Of a stretch of DNA of 64,000 bases, positions 51,397 through 59,166 are shown piece by piece. A model generated the notes under the pieces. It did not search any database. It saw only the letters and a list, made by a program, of their open reading frames with translations, and was not told the DNA's origin. The position numbers and the translations under genes were made by a program. Source of the DNA: JANQGH01 sp039177555 (lineage in GTDB: Bacteria > Pseudomonadota > Alphaproteobacteria > DSM-16000 > Inquilinaceae); the NCBI GenBank assembly GCA_039177555.1, contig JBCDFV010000024.1, forward strand, positions 1 to 64,000, written 5' to 3'. Every line of letters begins with the position of its first letter. The stretch's first letter is position 1.

Positions 51397-51681
51397 CGAC
51401 CGCAACCTCGTATCTGCGTCTCGACCCTTGGCAAATTGCCGAACCCTGTTTTGCTTTCTTGCTCCAGCAGAATAACGCTGACGCGAATCAAGCAACTATC
51501 GACCATTCAACTGCCCTGATCCACCTTCTATTTGCCAGCCCCTTTGGGTATGCAGGCCCGACGCGTCTTGGTAACCAGCTTGTGAGTGGGATTTTGGGCA
51601 AAGGATGCTAGGTCGCGCACCACTTGGGTGATACGACCGGGGCTAAAGCTTCTGAGAGATCCACAGAATGGAATGTCAGCG
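51397..51681. other. Divergent intergenic region
   Basis: This is 285 bp between the efflux adaptor and the CoA-transferase gene. It is AT-richer near 51430-51560, as expected for two promoters, but no convincing boxes or palindromes were found. Reading frames across it show no protein family. Confidence 0.35.
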
Positions 51682-52911
51682 ATGAGCGGGCCGTTGGCCG
51701 GTGTACGTGTCCTTGATCTCAGCCGGATTCTGGCTGGCCCGACCTGTACCCAACTGTTGGGCGATCTGGGGGCGGAGATCATCAAGATCGAACGGCCCGG
51801 CCGGGGCGACGATACGCGCGCCTGGGGCCCGCCCTTCCTGAAGGATACGGACGGCAACGAGACGCGCGAAAGCGCCTACTACCTGGCCGCCAACCGCTCG
51901 AAACGATCGGTCGCCATCGACATCGCGCGGCCGGAGGGTGTCGACCTGATCAAGGCGCTGGCGGCGACGTCCGACGTGCTGATCGAGAACTTCAAGACCG
52001 GCGATCTGGACCGGCGCGGTCTGGGGTACGAGCAGTTGAAGGACGAATTTCCCCGGCTGGTCTATTGCTCGATCTCCGGCTTCGGGCGTACGGGCGCGCG
52101 GGCGAAAAAGGCCGGCTATGACTATCTGGCCCAGGGTATGGGCGGCGTCATGAGCCTGACCGGCCCGATAGACGGCGAACCCCACAAGGTCGGTGTCGGC
52201 ATCGCCGACGTGATGTGCGGCATGTATGCGGCCACCGGCATCCTGGCGGCGCTCAGGCATCGGGACCTGACCGGCCGGGGCCAGCATATCGATCTTGCCT
52301 TGCTGGACAGCCAGATTGCCTGGCTGATCAATGGCGGCACGTACTACCTGACCTCGGGCGAGGAATCGCCGCGCCTGGGCAACGGCCACCCCAACATCGT
52401 GCCCTATCAGGTGTTCCCGTCCGCCGATGGGCACATCATCCTGGCGGTCGGCAATGACGATCAATTCGCCCGGTTTTGCGACGAGGCTGGGGCGCCGGAC
52501 CTGGCGACCGACGCCCGCTTTGCCACCAACGCCGACCGGGTGCGCAATCGCACCACGCTGATCCCGCTGTTGGAGGCGCTGACGGTCGCGCGCGGGACGC
52601 AGGCGTGGATCGACGCCCTGGACGCGCTCGGCGTGCCGTGCGGACCCGTACGTACGGTGTCGCAGGTGTTCGAGGACCCGGAGACGTACCATCGCGGCAT
52701 GCGCGTCCGCCTCGACCATCCGCTGTCCGGCACTGTCGATCTGATCGGCAACCCGCTGAAGCTGAGCGAAACGCCCGTCGACACCTCGCGCGCGCCGCCC
52801 GTGCTGGGCGCCGATACCGAACAGGTGCTGCGGGAGGCGCTGGACCTGGACGAGGACCGGCTGACGGCGCTGGCCGCCGACGGCACGATCGCGCTGGGGG
52901 ACGCGCGATGA
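51682..52911 (+). CDS. CaiB/BaiF family (class III) CoA-transferase
   Basis: This 409-residue enzyme moves CoA between carboxylic acids. The N-terminal motif GPLAGVRVLDLSRILAGPTC, TQLLGDLGAEIIKIERPGRG is diagnostic. The catalytic Asp lies in IDLALLDSQIAWLINGG, and the C-terminal GVPCGPVRTVSQVFEDPETY, HRGMRVRLDHP is typical. Two ATGs (51673, 51682) are possible; the latter has GGA at a better distance. Its stop overlaps the start of a TPP enzyme, a pairing known from oxalate degradation (Frc/Oxc), though the partner here is not clearly Oxc. Confidence 0.9.
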   Translation: MSGPLAGVRVLDLSRILAGPTCTQLLGDLGAEIIKIERPGRGDDTRAWGPPFLKDTDGNETRESAYYLAANRSKRSVAIDIARPEGVDLIKALAATSDVLIENFKTGDLDRRGLGYEQLKDEFPRLVYCSISGFGRTGARAKKAGYDYLAQGMGGVMSLTGPIDGEPHKVGVGIADVMCGMYAATGILAALRHRDLTGRGQHIDLALLDSQIAWLINGGTYYLTSGEESPRLGNGHPNIVPYQVFPSADGHIILAVGNDDQFARFCDEAGAPDLATDARFATNADRVRNRTTLIPLLEALTVARGTQAWIDALDALGVPCGPVRTVSQVFEDPETYHRGMRVRLDHPLSGTVDLIGNPLKLSETPVDTSRAPPVLGADTEQVLREALDLDEDRLTALAADGTIALGDAR

Positions 52912-54521
52912 GCGAGAGGACGGGCGCGGACATCATCGCGCAAAGGCTGGCGGACGAGGGCTGCCGGTTTGCCTTCGGCATTCCGGGCGGCGAGGTGCTG
53001 GCCCTGATGGATGGGTTGACCCGCGCCGGCATCCGCTTCGTCCTGACCAAGCACGAGAACAATGCCGGCTTCATGGCCGAGGGCGCCTATCACCGCGACG
53101 GCAAGCCCGGCATTCTGCTGGCCACCATCGGGCCGGGCGTGGCCAACGCCGTCAACGTGGTCGCCAATGCCTATCAGGACCGGGTGCCGCTGATCTTCCT
53201 GACCGGCTGTGTCGACGATACCGAGGCGCTGACCTACACCCATCAGGTGTTCGACCACCAGGCGCTGTTGCGGCCGGTGGTGAAGGCCAGCCTGCGCGCC
53301 ACCAGCGGCGCGGTCGACGTGGTGATCGAAAAGGCGCTGGCGATCGCGCAATCGGGCCAGCCGGGGCCGGTGCATATCGATGTGCCGATCGGCGTAGCGG
53401 AGGGCATCGAGACCCCGTCCGGCATCGCCGCCGCGCCTATCCCGGCCGCCAGCGGACCGGCCGAGGGACCGGACCTCGACGCGGCCCGCGACCTGTTTGC
53501 CAAGGCCGAGCGGCCCCTGATCATCGCCGGTCTGGACGCGCTGGAGCCGGGTGCGGCGGCTTCGGTCGCGGACATAGTCGAACGTTTTTCGATCCCGCTG
53601 ATCACCACCTACAAGGCCAAGGGGCTGATCCCGGAAGACAGTCCGCTGTCCCTGGGCGGTGCCGGCCTGTCGCCCAAGGCGGACGCGATCCTGCTACCCC
53701 TGGTGCGGCAAAGCGACTGCATCGTCCTAGCCGGCTACGACCCGATCGAAATGCGCATTGGCTGGCGCGCGCCCTGGCCGGCGGACGCCCCGGTCATCGA
53801 GTTTTCCGCCGTGGCGCACAGCCACTCCATGCATGCCGCGGCCCATGTCTTCGTCGGCGACGTTGCGGCCGGCCTCGGCGCCCTGACCAAGGACGCGCCC
53901 GTGCGCCCGACTTGGGAGGGGGGCGAACCGGCGGCGGCGCGGCGTGCGCTGGCGGACACGTTCAAGGCCACGGGCGACTGGTCGCCGGCCACGATGGTGC
54001 ATAAGGCGCGGGACCTGGCGCCGGCCGATACCCTGACCACGGCCGACAGCGGCGCCCATCGCATTCTGTTCAGCCAGACCTGGGCGGCCCGCGAACCGCG
54101 CGGGGTGATGCAGTCGACCGCGCTGTGCACCATGGGCTGTGCCGTACCCCTGGCCGCCGGGGCCAAGCTGGCCAGCCCGGAACGGCCGGTGGTCGCCTTC
54201 ATCGGCGATGCGGGGCTGGAGATGGGGTTGGGCGAACTGGCCACCTTGCGCGATCTCGGCCTGCCGGTCGTGATCGTCGTGTTCGCCGACCGCTCGCTGG
54301 CGCTGATTGAGCTGAAGCAGCGTCAGCGCGGCCTGCAGGGCGTCGGGGTCGATTTCGACGCCACGGACTTCGCCGCGGTCGCCGAGGCCTTGGGCGGGAA
54401 CGGGATGACCGTCGATGATGTCGACAGCTTTCAGGCGGCCTTTAGCGAAGCACTTGCCGCCGACCGTTTTTCCGTGATCGCCTGCCTGTTCGATCGAAAG
54501 GCCTATGACGATGCCTTTTGA
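52908..54521 (+). CDS. Thiamine-diphosphate-dependent enzyme, acetolactate synthase-like (second copy)
   Basis: This 537-residue ThDP enzyme carries the conserved Glu in VLTKHENNAGFMAEGAYHRD, a central domain (AKAERPLIIAGLDALEPGAA) and a PP domain with AFIGDAGLEMGLGELATLRD, LGLPVVIVVFADRSLALIEL. The usual GDG is GDA and the N-N step reads FADRS, an unusual Mg/ThDP-binding end. It overlaps the CoA-transferase by four bases and OpgC by 17, so the three are cotranscribed. The coupling suggests decarboxylation of an acyl-CoA or oxo acid; oxalyl-CoA specificity is not supported by its N-terminal motif. It differs strongly from the ThDP enzyme at 26210. Confidence 0.88.
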   Translation: MSERTGADIIAQRLADEGCRFAFGIPGGEVLALMDGLTRAGIRFVLTKHENNAGFMAEGAYHRDGKPGILLATIGPGVANAVNVVANAYQDRVPLIFLTGCVDDTEALTYTHQVFDHQALLRPVVKASLRATSGAVDVVIEKALAIAQSGQPGPVHIDVPIGVAEGIETPSGIAAAPIPAASGPAEGPDLDAARDLFAKAERPLIIAGLDALEPGAAASVADIVERFSIPLITTYKAKGLIPEDSPLSLGGAGLSPKADAILLPLVRQSDCIVLAGYDPIEMRIGWRAPWPADAPVIEFSAVAHSHSMHAAAHVFVGDVAAGLGALTKDAPVRPTWEGGEPAAARRALADTFKATGDWSPATMVHKARDLAPADTLTTADSGAHRILFSQTWAAREPRGVMQSTALCTMGCAVPLAAGAKLASPERPVVAFIGDAGLEMGLGELATLRDLGLPVVIVVFADRSLALIELKQRQRGLQGVGVDFDATDFAAVAEALGGNGMTVDDVDSFQAAFSEALAADRFSVIACLFDRKAYDDAF

Positions 54522-55728
54522 ATCCAGAGCGGCCAACGCGCCGGTTTCCAACCTGATCGGCCGGGACCCGCGCGTCGACTTCTTCCGCGGCCTCGCCTTC
54601 ATCATCATTTTGATCGCGCATGTCCCGGCGAACTGGGTGGCGCGCTGGATACCGGCCCGCTTCGGTTTTTCCGACGCGACGGAGATGTTCGTCTTCATGT
54701 CAGGCTTCGCGGCCGGCATCGCGTTCGGCGGCAGCTTTTTGAAACGCGGCTTCTGGCTGGGCACAGCGCGCACCGGCTATCGGGTCTGGCAGGTCTATCT
54801 CGGGCATCTGCTGCTGTTCTTCTTCGTCGCCATGTCGATGGCGGCGGCGAATGAGCTGTTCGATACCCGCAACTACATCAACCAGCTCAACCTGACCTAC
54901 TTCTTCAACGAAACCGCCACGGCGATGATCGGCCTGTTCACGCTGAACTACGTGCCGAACTATTTCGACATCCTGCCGATGTACATCGTCGTCCTGGTGT
55001 TGATGCCGTTCATGTTCGCCCTGGCGCGGGTCCATCCGTGGCTGGCGCTGGGGGCCTCGTTCGCGCTCTATTGGGCGAACTGGTTCATCGGCTTCGACCT
55101 GCCGGCGGAGGTGCGGCCGACCAGTGACCGGTCCTGGTTCTTCAACCCGTTCGGCTGGCAGTTGATCTTCTTTACCGGCGTCGCCCTGTCGATGGGCTGG
55201 CTGAAGCCGCCGCCGGTGTCGAAATGGCTGATCGGCGCCGCCATCGCCATGATCATCTTCGGCGTTTTGGTCGGCCACTGGCCGCTGTGGCGCAGCTACG
55301 AATCCCTGACCGCCGTGCGCGAGGCCATTTCGCCCTGGCTGAACAAGACCAATCTGGGCATCCTGCGCTACATCCACTTCCTGGCCGCCGCCTATCTGGT
55401 GGTCGTGGCCCTGAAGGGGCATGAGCAATGGCTGGCCAGTGCGGTTGGCCGGCCGATCATGAAATGCGGCCAGCAGTCGCTGCCCGTGTTTCTGTTCGCC
55501 ATGGCCCTGTCGCGCTATGCCGGCATCGTGCTGGACCAGACGGGCCGTGAACTGGTTTGGGTGCTGCTGGTCAATGCCGGCGCCATCGCCACGCTGATCG
55601 GGCTGGCCTACTTGCTGGGGTGGCTGAAGTCGGAACCCTGGCGGTCGAAGAGGCCGCGCCCTCCGGTCCCCGCCGAGGCGGGGGCGCAGGCGCCAGCCAA
55701 TCAGCCGGCGGCCCGCGCGGCGGAGTAG
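54505..55728 (+). CDS. opgC: OpgC-family membrane protein (glucan succinylation)
   Basis: This 407-residue protein has about ten transmembrane helices. The N-terminus DPRVDFFRGLAFIIILIAHV, PANWVARW is the OpgC signature, and FVFMSGFAAGIAFG, LPMYIVVLVLMPFMFAL and FFNPFGWQLIFFTGVALSMG follow. OpgC proteins transfer succinyl groups to osmoregulated periplasmic glucans. A glucan glucosyltransferase gene (mdoH) lies 3.4 kb away on the other strand, which supports the role. The start is at 54505 or 54511; GAAAGG suits either. The Pro/Ala-rich C-terminal tail is likely disordered. Overlap with a TPP-enzyme gene is odd for this function. Confidence 0.88.
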   Translation: MTMPFESRAANAPVSNLIGRDPRVDFFRGLAFIIILIAHVPANWVARWIPARFGFSDATEMFVFMSGFAAGIAFGGSFLKRGFWLGTARTGYRVWQVYLGHLLLFFFVAMSMAAANELFDTRNYINQLNLTYFFNETATAMIGLFTLNYVPNYFDILPMYIVVLVLMPFMFALARVHPWLALGASFALYWANWFIGFDLPAEVRPTSDRSWFFNPFGWQLIFFTGVALSMGWLKPPPVSKWLIGAAIAMIIFGVLVGHWPLWRSYESLTAVREAISPWLNKTNLGILRYIHFLAAAYLVVVALKGHEQWLASAVGRPIMKCGQQSLPVFLFAMALSRYAGIVLDQTGRELVWVLLVNAGAIATLIGLAYLLGWLKSEPWRSKRPRPPVPAEAGAQAPANQPAARAAE

Positions 55729-55740
55729 GCCAGGAGAGCG

Positions 55741-57153
55741 CTAAATGCCGGCGCCGGCGACCAGAAGCGGTTCGGTCGTCAGATCCTCCGGCGCGCCCCA
55801 GCGATAGGTAAACGCGTCGTCGCCGCGCCGGCGGCAGCGGTCGGCCATCAGCGAGGCCGCGAGCGTGCCGTTGCCGCCCCGCATGGCCGCCTCCAGGATC
55901 AGGATTTCGAACACGTCGCGCTGGACGTGGCTGCCGCCCAGCAGGTGGATGCGGTCGCGCACGCCGACCAGGGCCTTGATCACGCCGGCATCGTCACCCT
56001 GCCCGAAGGCCAGGATGGCGTCGGCGAGATTGCAGCCGATGGACCGCCAGACCCAGGGCTGATGACCGGCTGCGCCCGACACCGCGACCGTGTTGGCGTG
56101 CGCGGCGGACCGCACGAAGCGGGCGGCCGCGTCCTGCCGGCCGGCGCCGACCAGGGCCATCAGATAATGCCCGTCGGCAAAGCCATAGGCATGGTCGCCG
56201 ATATGGCTTTCGGCCAGTTCCGCCAGCTCGCGCCAACGGTCGCCGACATCCACGCCCAGCGCCTGCAGCCGCCACAAGAGCGAGACGGCGTTGGCGACGT
56301 CGCGAAAATCGTCGGTCTTGTCGGCGCGGACCGACTGGTCGTACAGCGACAGCACCGTGCCGATCTCGCCCATGGTCAGGTGAAACAAGGCCCGGTGCCA
56401 GAAGACGTGGTAGGCAAAGTTGTTGCTGCGTTTCAGGGCCGGCGTGTTTTGCGCCAGCCAGGCCACGCCTTCGCGCGGCCGGCCCGTAACCTCCAGCACA
56501 TGGGCCACGGCGTGAAAGCCCCAGGCATCCTCCGGCTCCAGCTCCACCGCCGCGCGGCCGGCCTTCTCTGCCTCCTCAACCGCGCCGGTTTCCTCCAGCC
56601 CGAAGGCGTGGCAGCCCAGCATGAAGCCGTAATCCGGCATCTCGGGCGACCAGCGGGCCAGATGGCGTGCCGTGGATTGGTGCATGCCGGGCGCGTCGCC
56701 GGTCATGAAGCGCAGCTGATGGTCCAGCTTCAGGGCCAGGGCATCGTGCGGCTGGTCGGCCAGGCCGGCCTCAAGCACGACGACCGCGCCGTCGAAATCG
56801 TCGACGACCGCCCGTTCCAGGGCCTTCACGAACGTTTGCTCGCGCGCCGTGCCGCCCCGTTCGGCCAGGCTCGCCTTGGCGTCCTTCAGCGCCTGGTGGG
56901 CGACGGGCAGAACCTGCCGCCGACCCAGCAGCACCGTCCACAGGCCCTTCGCCGCATGGGCCAACGCCATGTCGGGGTCGTGCCCCAGCGCCGCCGTCAG
57001 ATGCTCGACCGTATCCCGCCCGTGGCGCAGGAAGGCGCGCACGGCAGTGTCGAAATTCTCGACCGCTTCGGCGTTCGCGGCGGTGACCGCGAGGCCCCGA
57101 CAATCGGCCAATCGCATCCTGTCTGTGCTGCCGGTGGCATCGGCGCTGATCAT
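55741..57153 (-). CDS. TTC38-like tetratricopeptide repeat protein
   Basis: This 470-residue helical protein has TPR-like repeats throughout. Its length and segments (VENFDTAVRAFLRHGRDTVE, AHAAKGLWTVLLGRRQVLPV, GFMLGCHAFGLEETGAVEEA, PEDAWGFHAVAHVLEVTGRP, NNFAYHVFWHRALFHLTMGE) fit the TTC38 family, found in bacteria and animals but of unknown role. The invariant AVAHV and WH...L stretches suggest a bound ligand or metal, by inference. The start MISADATG at 57153 follows GAAAGGAAG; an upstream GTG at 57210 was rejected. It converges with opgC. Confidence 0.85.
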   Translation of the reverse strand: MISADATGSTDRMRLADCRGLAVTAANAEAVENFDTAVRAFLRHGRDTVEHLTAALGHDPDMALAHAAKGLWTVLLGRRQVLPVAHQALKDAKASLAERGGTAREQTFVKALERAVVDDFDGAVVVLEAGLADQPHDALALKLDHQLRFMTGDAPGMHQSTARHLARWSPEMPDYGFMLGCHAFGLEETGAVEEAEKAGRAAVELEPEDAWGFHAVAHVLEVTGRPREGVAWLAQNTPALKRSNNFAYHVFWHRALFHLTMGEIGTVLSLYDQSVRADKTDDFRDVANAVSLLWRLQALGVDVGDRWRELAELAESHIGDHAYGFADGHYLMALVGAGRQDAAARFVRSAAHANTVAVSGAAGHQPWVWRSIGCNLADAILAFGQGDDAGVIKALVGVRDRIHLLGGSHVQRDVFEILILEAAMRGGNGTLAASLMADRCRRRGDDAFTYRWGAPEDLTTEPLLVAGAGI

Positions 57154-57340
57154 GAGCTTCCTTTCACCAAGAAACCGTCCGAGAGATGATTCGGGATCAC
57201 TCGGAATCACTCGGTCGCTGCCCCCGGATCATAGATAGAGGTCGCGGCGGTTCCTGTCCCCAACCCTCACCAACTGTTGACCCTGACTTGATCGCGATCG
57301 CGGCGGCAGGGGATTATTTGTCAAGCTGTGCGGCAGGTTA

Positions 57341-58585
57341 GTGCCGCTTTCCGAGACGAAAGCCCCGGCGATCGCCCCCATGATCGAGACCATGTTCCCC
57401 AAGGCCGGCTTGGACAGAGCGCGCAATGCGGGCGCTTCCCTGATTGCCGCCACGCTGCTCGGCATCATGGCCGTGATGGTCGGTGCGGAGTATGGCTGGC
57501 GGTTGGCGGCGCTGGCGGTTGGCGGCGGTCTCTTGGGGCTGGTGCTCTACCACGCCGCCTTCGGCTTCACCGCCGCCTGGCGCGCCTTCGTGTTCGAACG
57601 GCGCGGCGCGGGCCTGCAGGCCCAGATGGTCATGCTGGCCGTCGCCGTGCTGCTGTTCTTTCCGATCCTGGGCGCGGGCGAGATCTTCGGCCGATCGGTC
57701 GGCGGCTTTGTCTTCCCGGTCGGCGTGTCCGTGGCGTTCGGCGCCTTCCTGTTCGGCATCGGCATGCAGATGGGCGGCGGCTGCGCCAGCGGCACGCTTT
57801 ACACCGTCGGCGGCGGCAACACCCGCATGGTGGTCACCCTGGCGGCGTTCATCGCCGGCTCGCTGATCGCGACCTTTCACTTGCCCTGGTGGCTGGACCA
57901 GCCCTCGCTGGGCAGCTTCTCGCTGGTGCGGATGATGGGCTGGTTCCCGGCCCTGCTGGCCAATCTGGCCGTGTTCGCGTTGATCTTCTGGGCCGTCGGC
58001 CGGCTGTCGAAGGACGGCGCCCGGCGCCTGTTCGCCACCGAGGGACGGCGCAGCCTGGTGCGCGGGCCGTGGCCGCTGATCTGGGGCGCGCTGGGCCTCG
58101 CGGTTCTGAACGCCGCGACCCTGATCCTCGCCGGCCGGCCCTGGGGCATCACCTCCGGCTTCGCCCTGTGGGGCGGCAAGATCGCCGATGCCGCCGGCAT
58201 GGACCTGTCGACCAGCGCCTATTGGGCGGCGCGGCAAGGCCTGCTGGACCGGTCGGTCTTCGCCGACACGACGTCTGTGATGAATTTCGGGATCATTCTG
58301 GGTGCGATGGCGGCCGCCGGCTTGGCCGGCCGTTTCGCCCCGGGGTGGCGCCTGCCCTGGCGTGGCGTTGCCACGGCCATCCTGGGCGGGCTGTTGATGG
58401 GCTATGGCGCGCGCCTGGCCTTCGGTTGCAACATTGGTGCCTATTTCAGCGGCGTCGCCTCGGGCAGCCTGCACGGTTGGCTGTGGCTGGTCTGCGGCTT
58501 CGCCGGGTCGATCCTGGGCACCCATGTGCGCCGGCTTTTGAAGGACGGTCCCTATGCGGCCGGCCTTCCCTCCGTTCAACACTAG
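57341..58585 (+). CDS. YeeE/YedE (TsuA-like) family transporter
   Basis: This 414-residue membrane protein is related to the thiosulfate transporter TsuA. Two conserved cysteine motifs are seen: MQMGGGCASGTLYTVGGGNT (about residue 145) and GYGARLAFGCNIGAYFSGVA (about 365), one in each half, which in TsuA relay sulfur through the pore. About ten hydrophobic segments are present. The start is GTG 57341; the ATG at 57380 (MIETMFPKAG) is an alternative. A YHS-domain gene follows 23 bp later, likely in the same operon. It probably imports thiosulfate or another sulfur compound. Confidence 0.88.
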   Translation: MPLSETKAPAIAPMIETMFPKAGLDRARNAGASLIAATLLGIMAVMVGAEYGWRLAALAVGGGLLGLVLYHAAFGFTAAWRAFVFERRGAGLQAQMVMLAVAVLLFFPILGAGEIFGRSVGGFVFPVGVSVAFGAFLFGIGMQMGGGCASGTLYTVGGGNTRMVVTLAAFIAGSLIATFHLPWWLDQPSLGSFSLVRMMGWFPALLANLAVFALIFWAVGRLSKDGARRLFATEGRRSLVRGPWPLIWGALGLAVLNAATLILAGRPWGITSGFALWGGKIADAAGMDLSTSAYWAARQGLLDRSVFADTTSVMNFGIILGAMAAAGLAGRFAPGWRLPWRGVATAILGGLLMGYGARLAFGCNIGAYFSGVASGSLHGWLWLVCGFAGSILGTHVRRLLKDGPYAAGLPSVQH

Positions 58586-58608
58586 CGTGGTTTAGGAGCA
58601 TGGTTCTC

Positions 58609-59142
58609 ATGAAGCGTTCCCTTTTGGGCGCCGTCGTCGGCGTCTCTCTTTCCGCCCTGATCGCCGGCACGGCGGTCGCAGGCGAGCAGTATGTCGACCA
58701 GACGGGCTTTGCCGTCAGCGGCTATGACGTCGTCTCCTATTGGGACCTGACCCAGAACGCGGTCGGCGAGGCGCAGCCGGCACCGCTGCCGGGCCGGTCG
58801 GACATCACAGCGGAATACAATGGCGCCACCTGGGCCTTCGCGACGGAAGAGAACCGGGCAAGGTTCCTGGCCGACCCGGCCGCCTTCGCGCCGGCCTATG
58901 ACGGCCATTGCGCCTATGGCGTCGCCCAGGGCGGCAAGGTGCCGGGCAGCCCACTTCTGTGGCGCATTGTCGACGACCGGCTCTATCTCAACATCACGCC
59001 GCGCGTGGTCGATTGGTGGGAACAGGACATCCCGGGCTTTATCGATCAGTCGGAAGTCGTCTGGCAGGATGTCGAGGCCAGCCCGGCCAATACCACCGCC
59101 GTGCCTGAGTTCGATATCGGCAACGCGCCCGTGGCCAATTAG
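58609..59142 (+). CDS. Exported YHS-domain protein
   Basis: This 177-residue protein has a signal peptide (MKRSLLGAVVGVSLSALIAG, cut near AVAGE). The mature part has the YHS pattern: GFAVSGYDVVSYWD, then TWAFATEENRARFLADPAAF, APAYDGHCAYGVAQGG and LYLNITPRVVDWWEQDIPGF. YHS domains are linked to metal or sulfur handling. The ATG at 58609 was preferred to 58600 because AGGAG is too close to the latter. Its position directly after the TsuA-like gene suggests a role in sulfur or metal metabolism in the periplasm, by inference. Confidence 0.85.
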   Translation: MKRSLLGAVVGVSLSALIAGTAVAGEQYVDQTGFAVSGYDVVSYWDLTQNAVGEAQPAPLPGRSDITAEYNGATWAFATEENRARFLADPAAFAPAYDGHCAYGVAQGGKVPGSPLLWRIVDDRLYLNITPRVVDWWEQDIPGFIDQSEVVWQDVEASPANTTAVPEFDIGNAPVAN

Positions 59143-59166
59143 GCGCGGGCAAGGACAGAGTTAATC

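Noticed and set aside
51682..54521. Oxalate degradation pair (formyl-CoA transferase and oxalyl-CoA decarboxylase)
   Set aside because: The gene pairing is suggestive, but the ThDP enzyme's KHENNAGFMAEGAY and GDA/FADRS motifs do not match what I know of Oxc, so no specific name was given.
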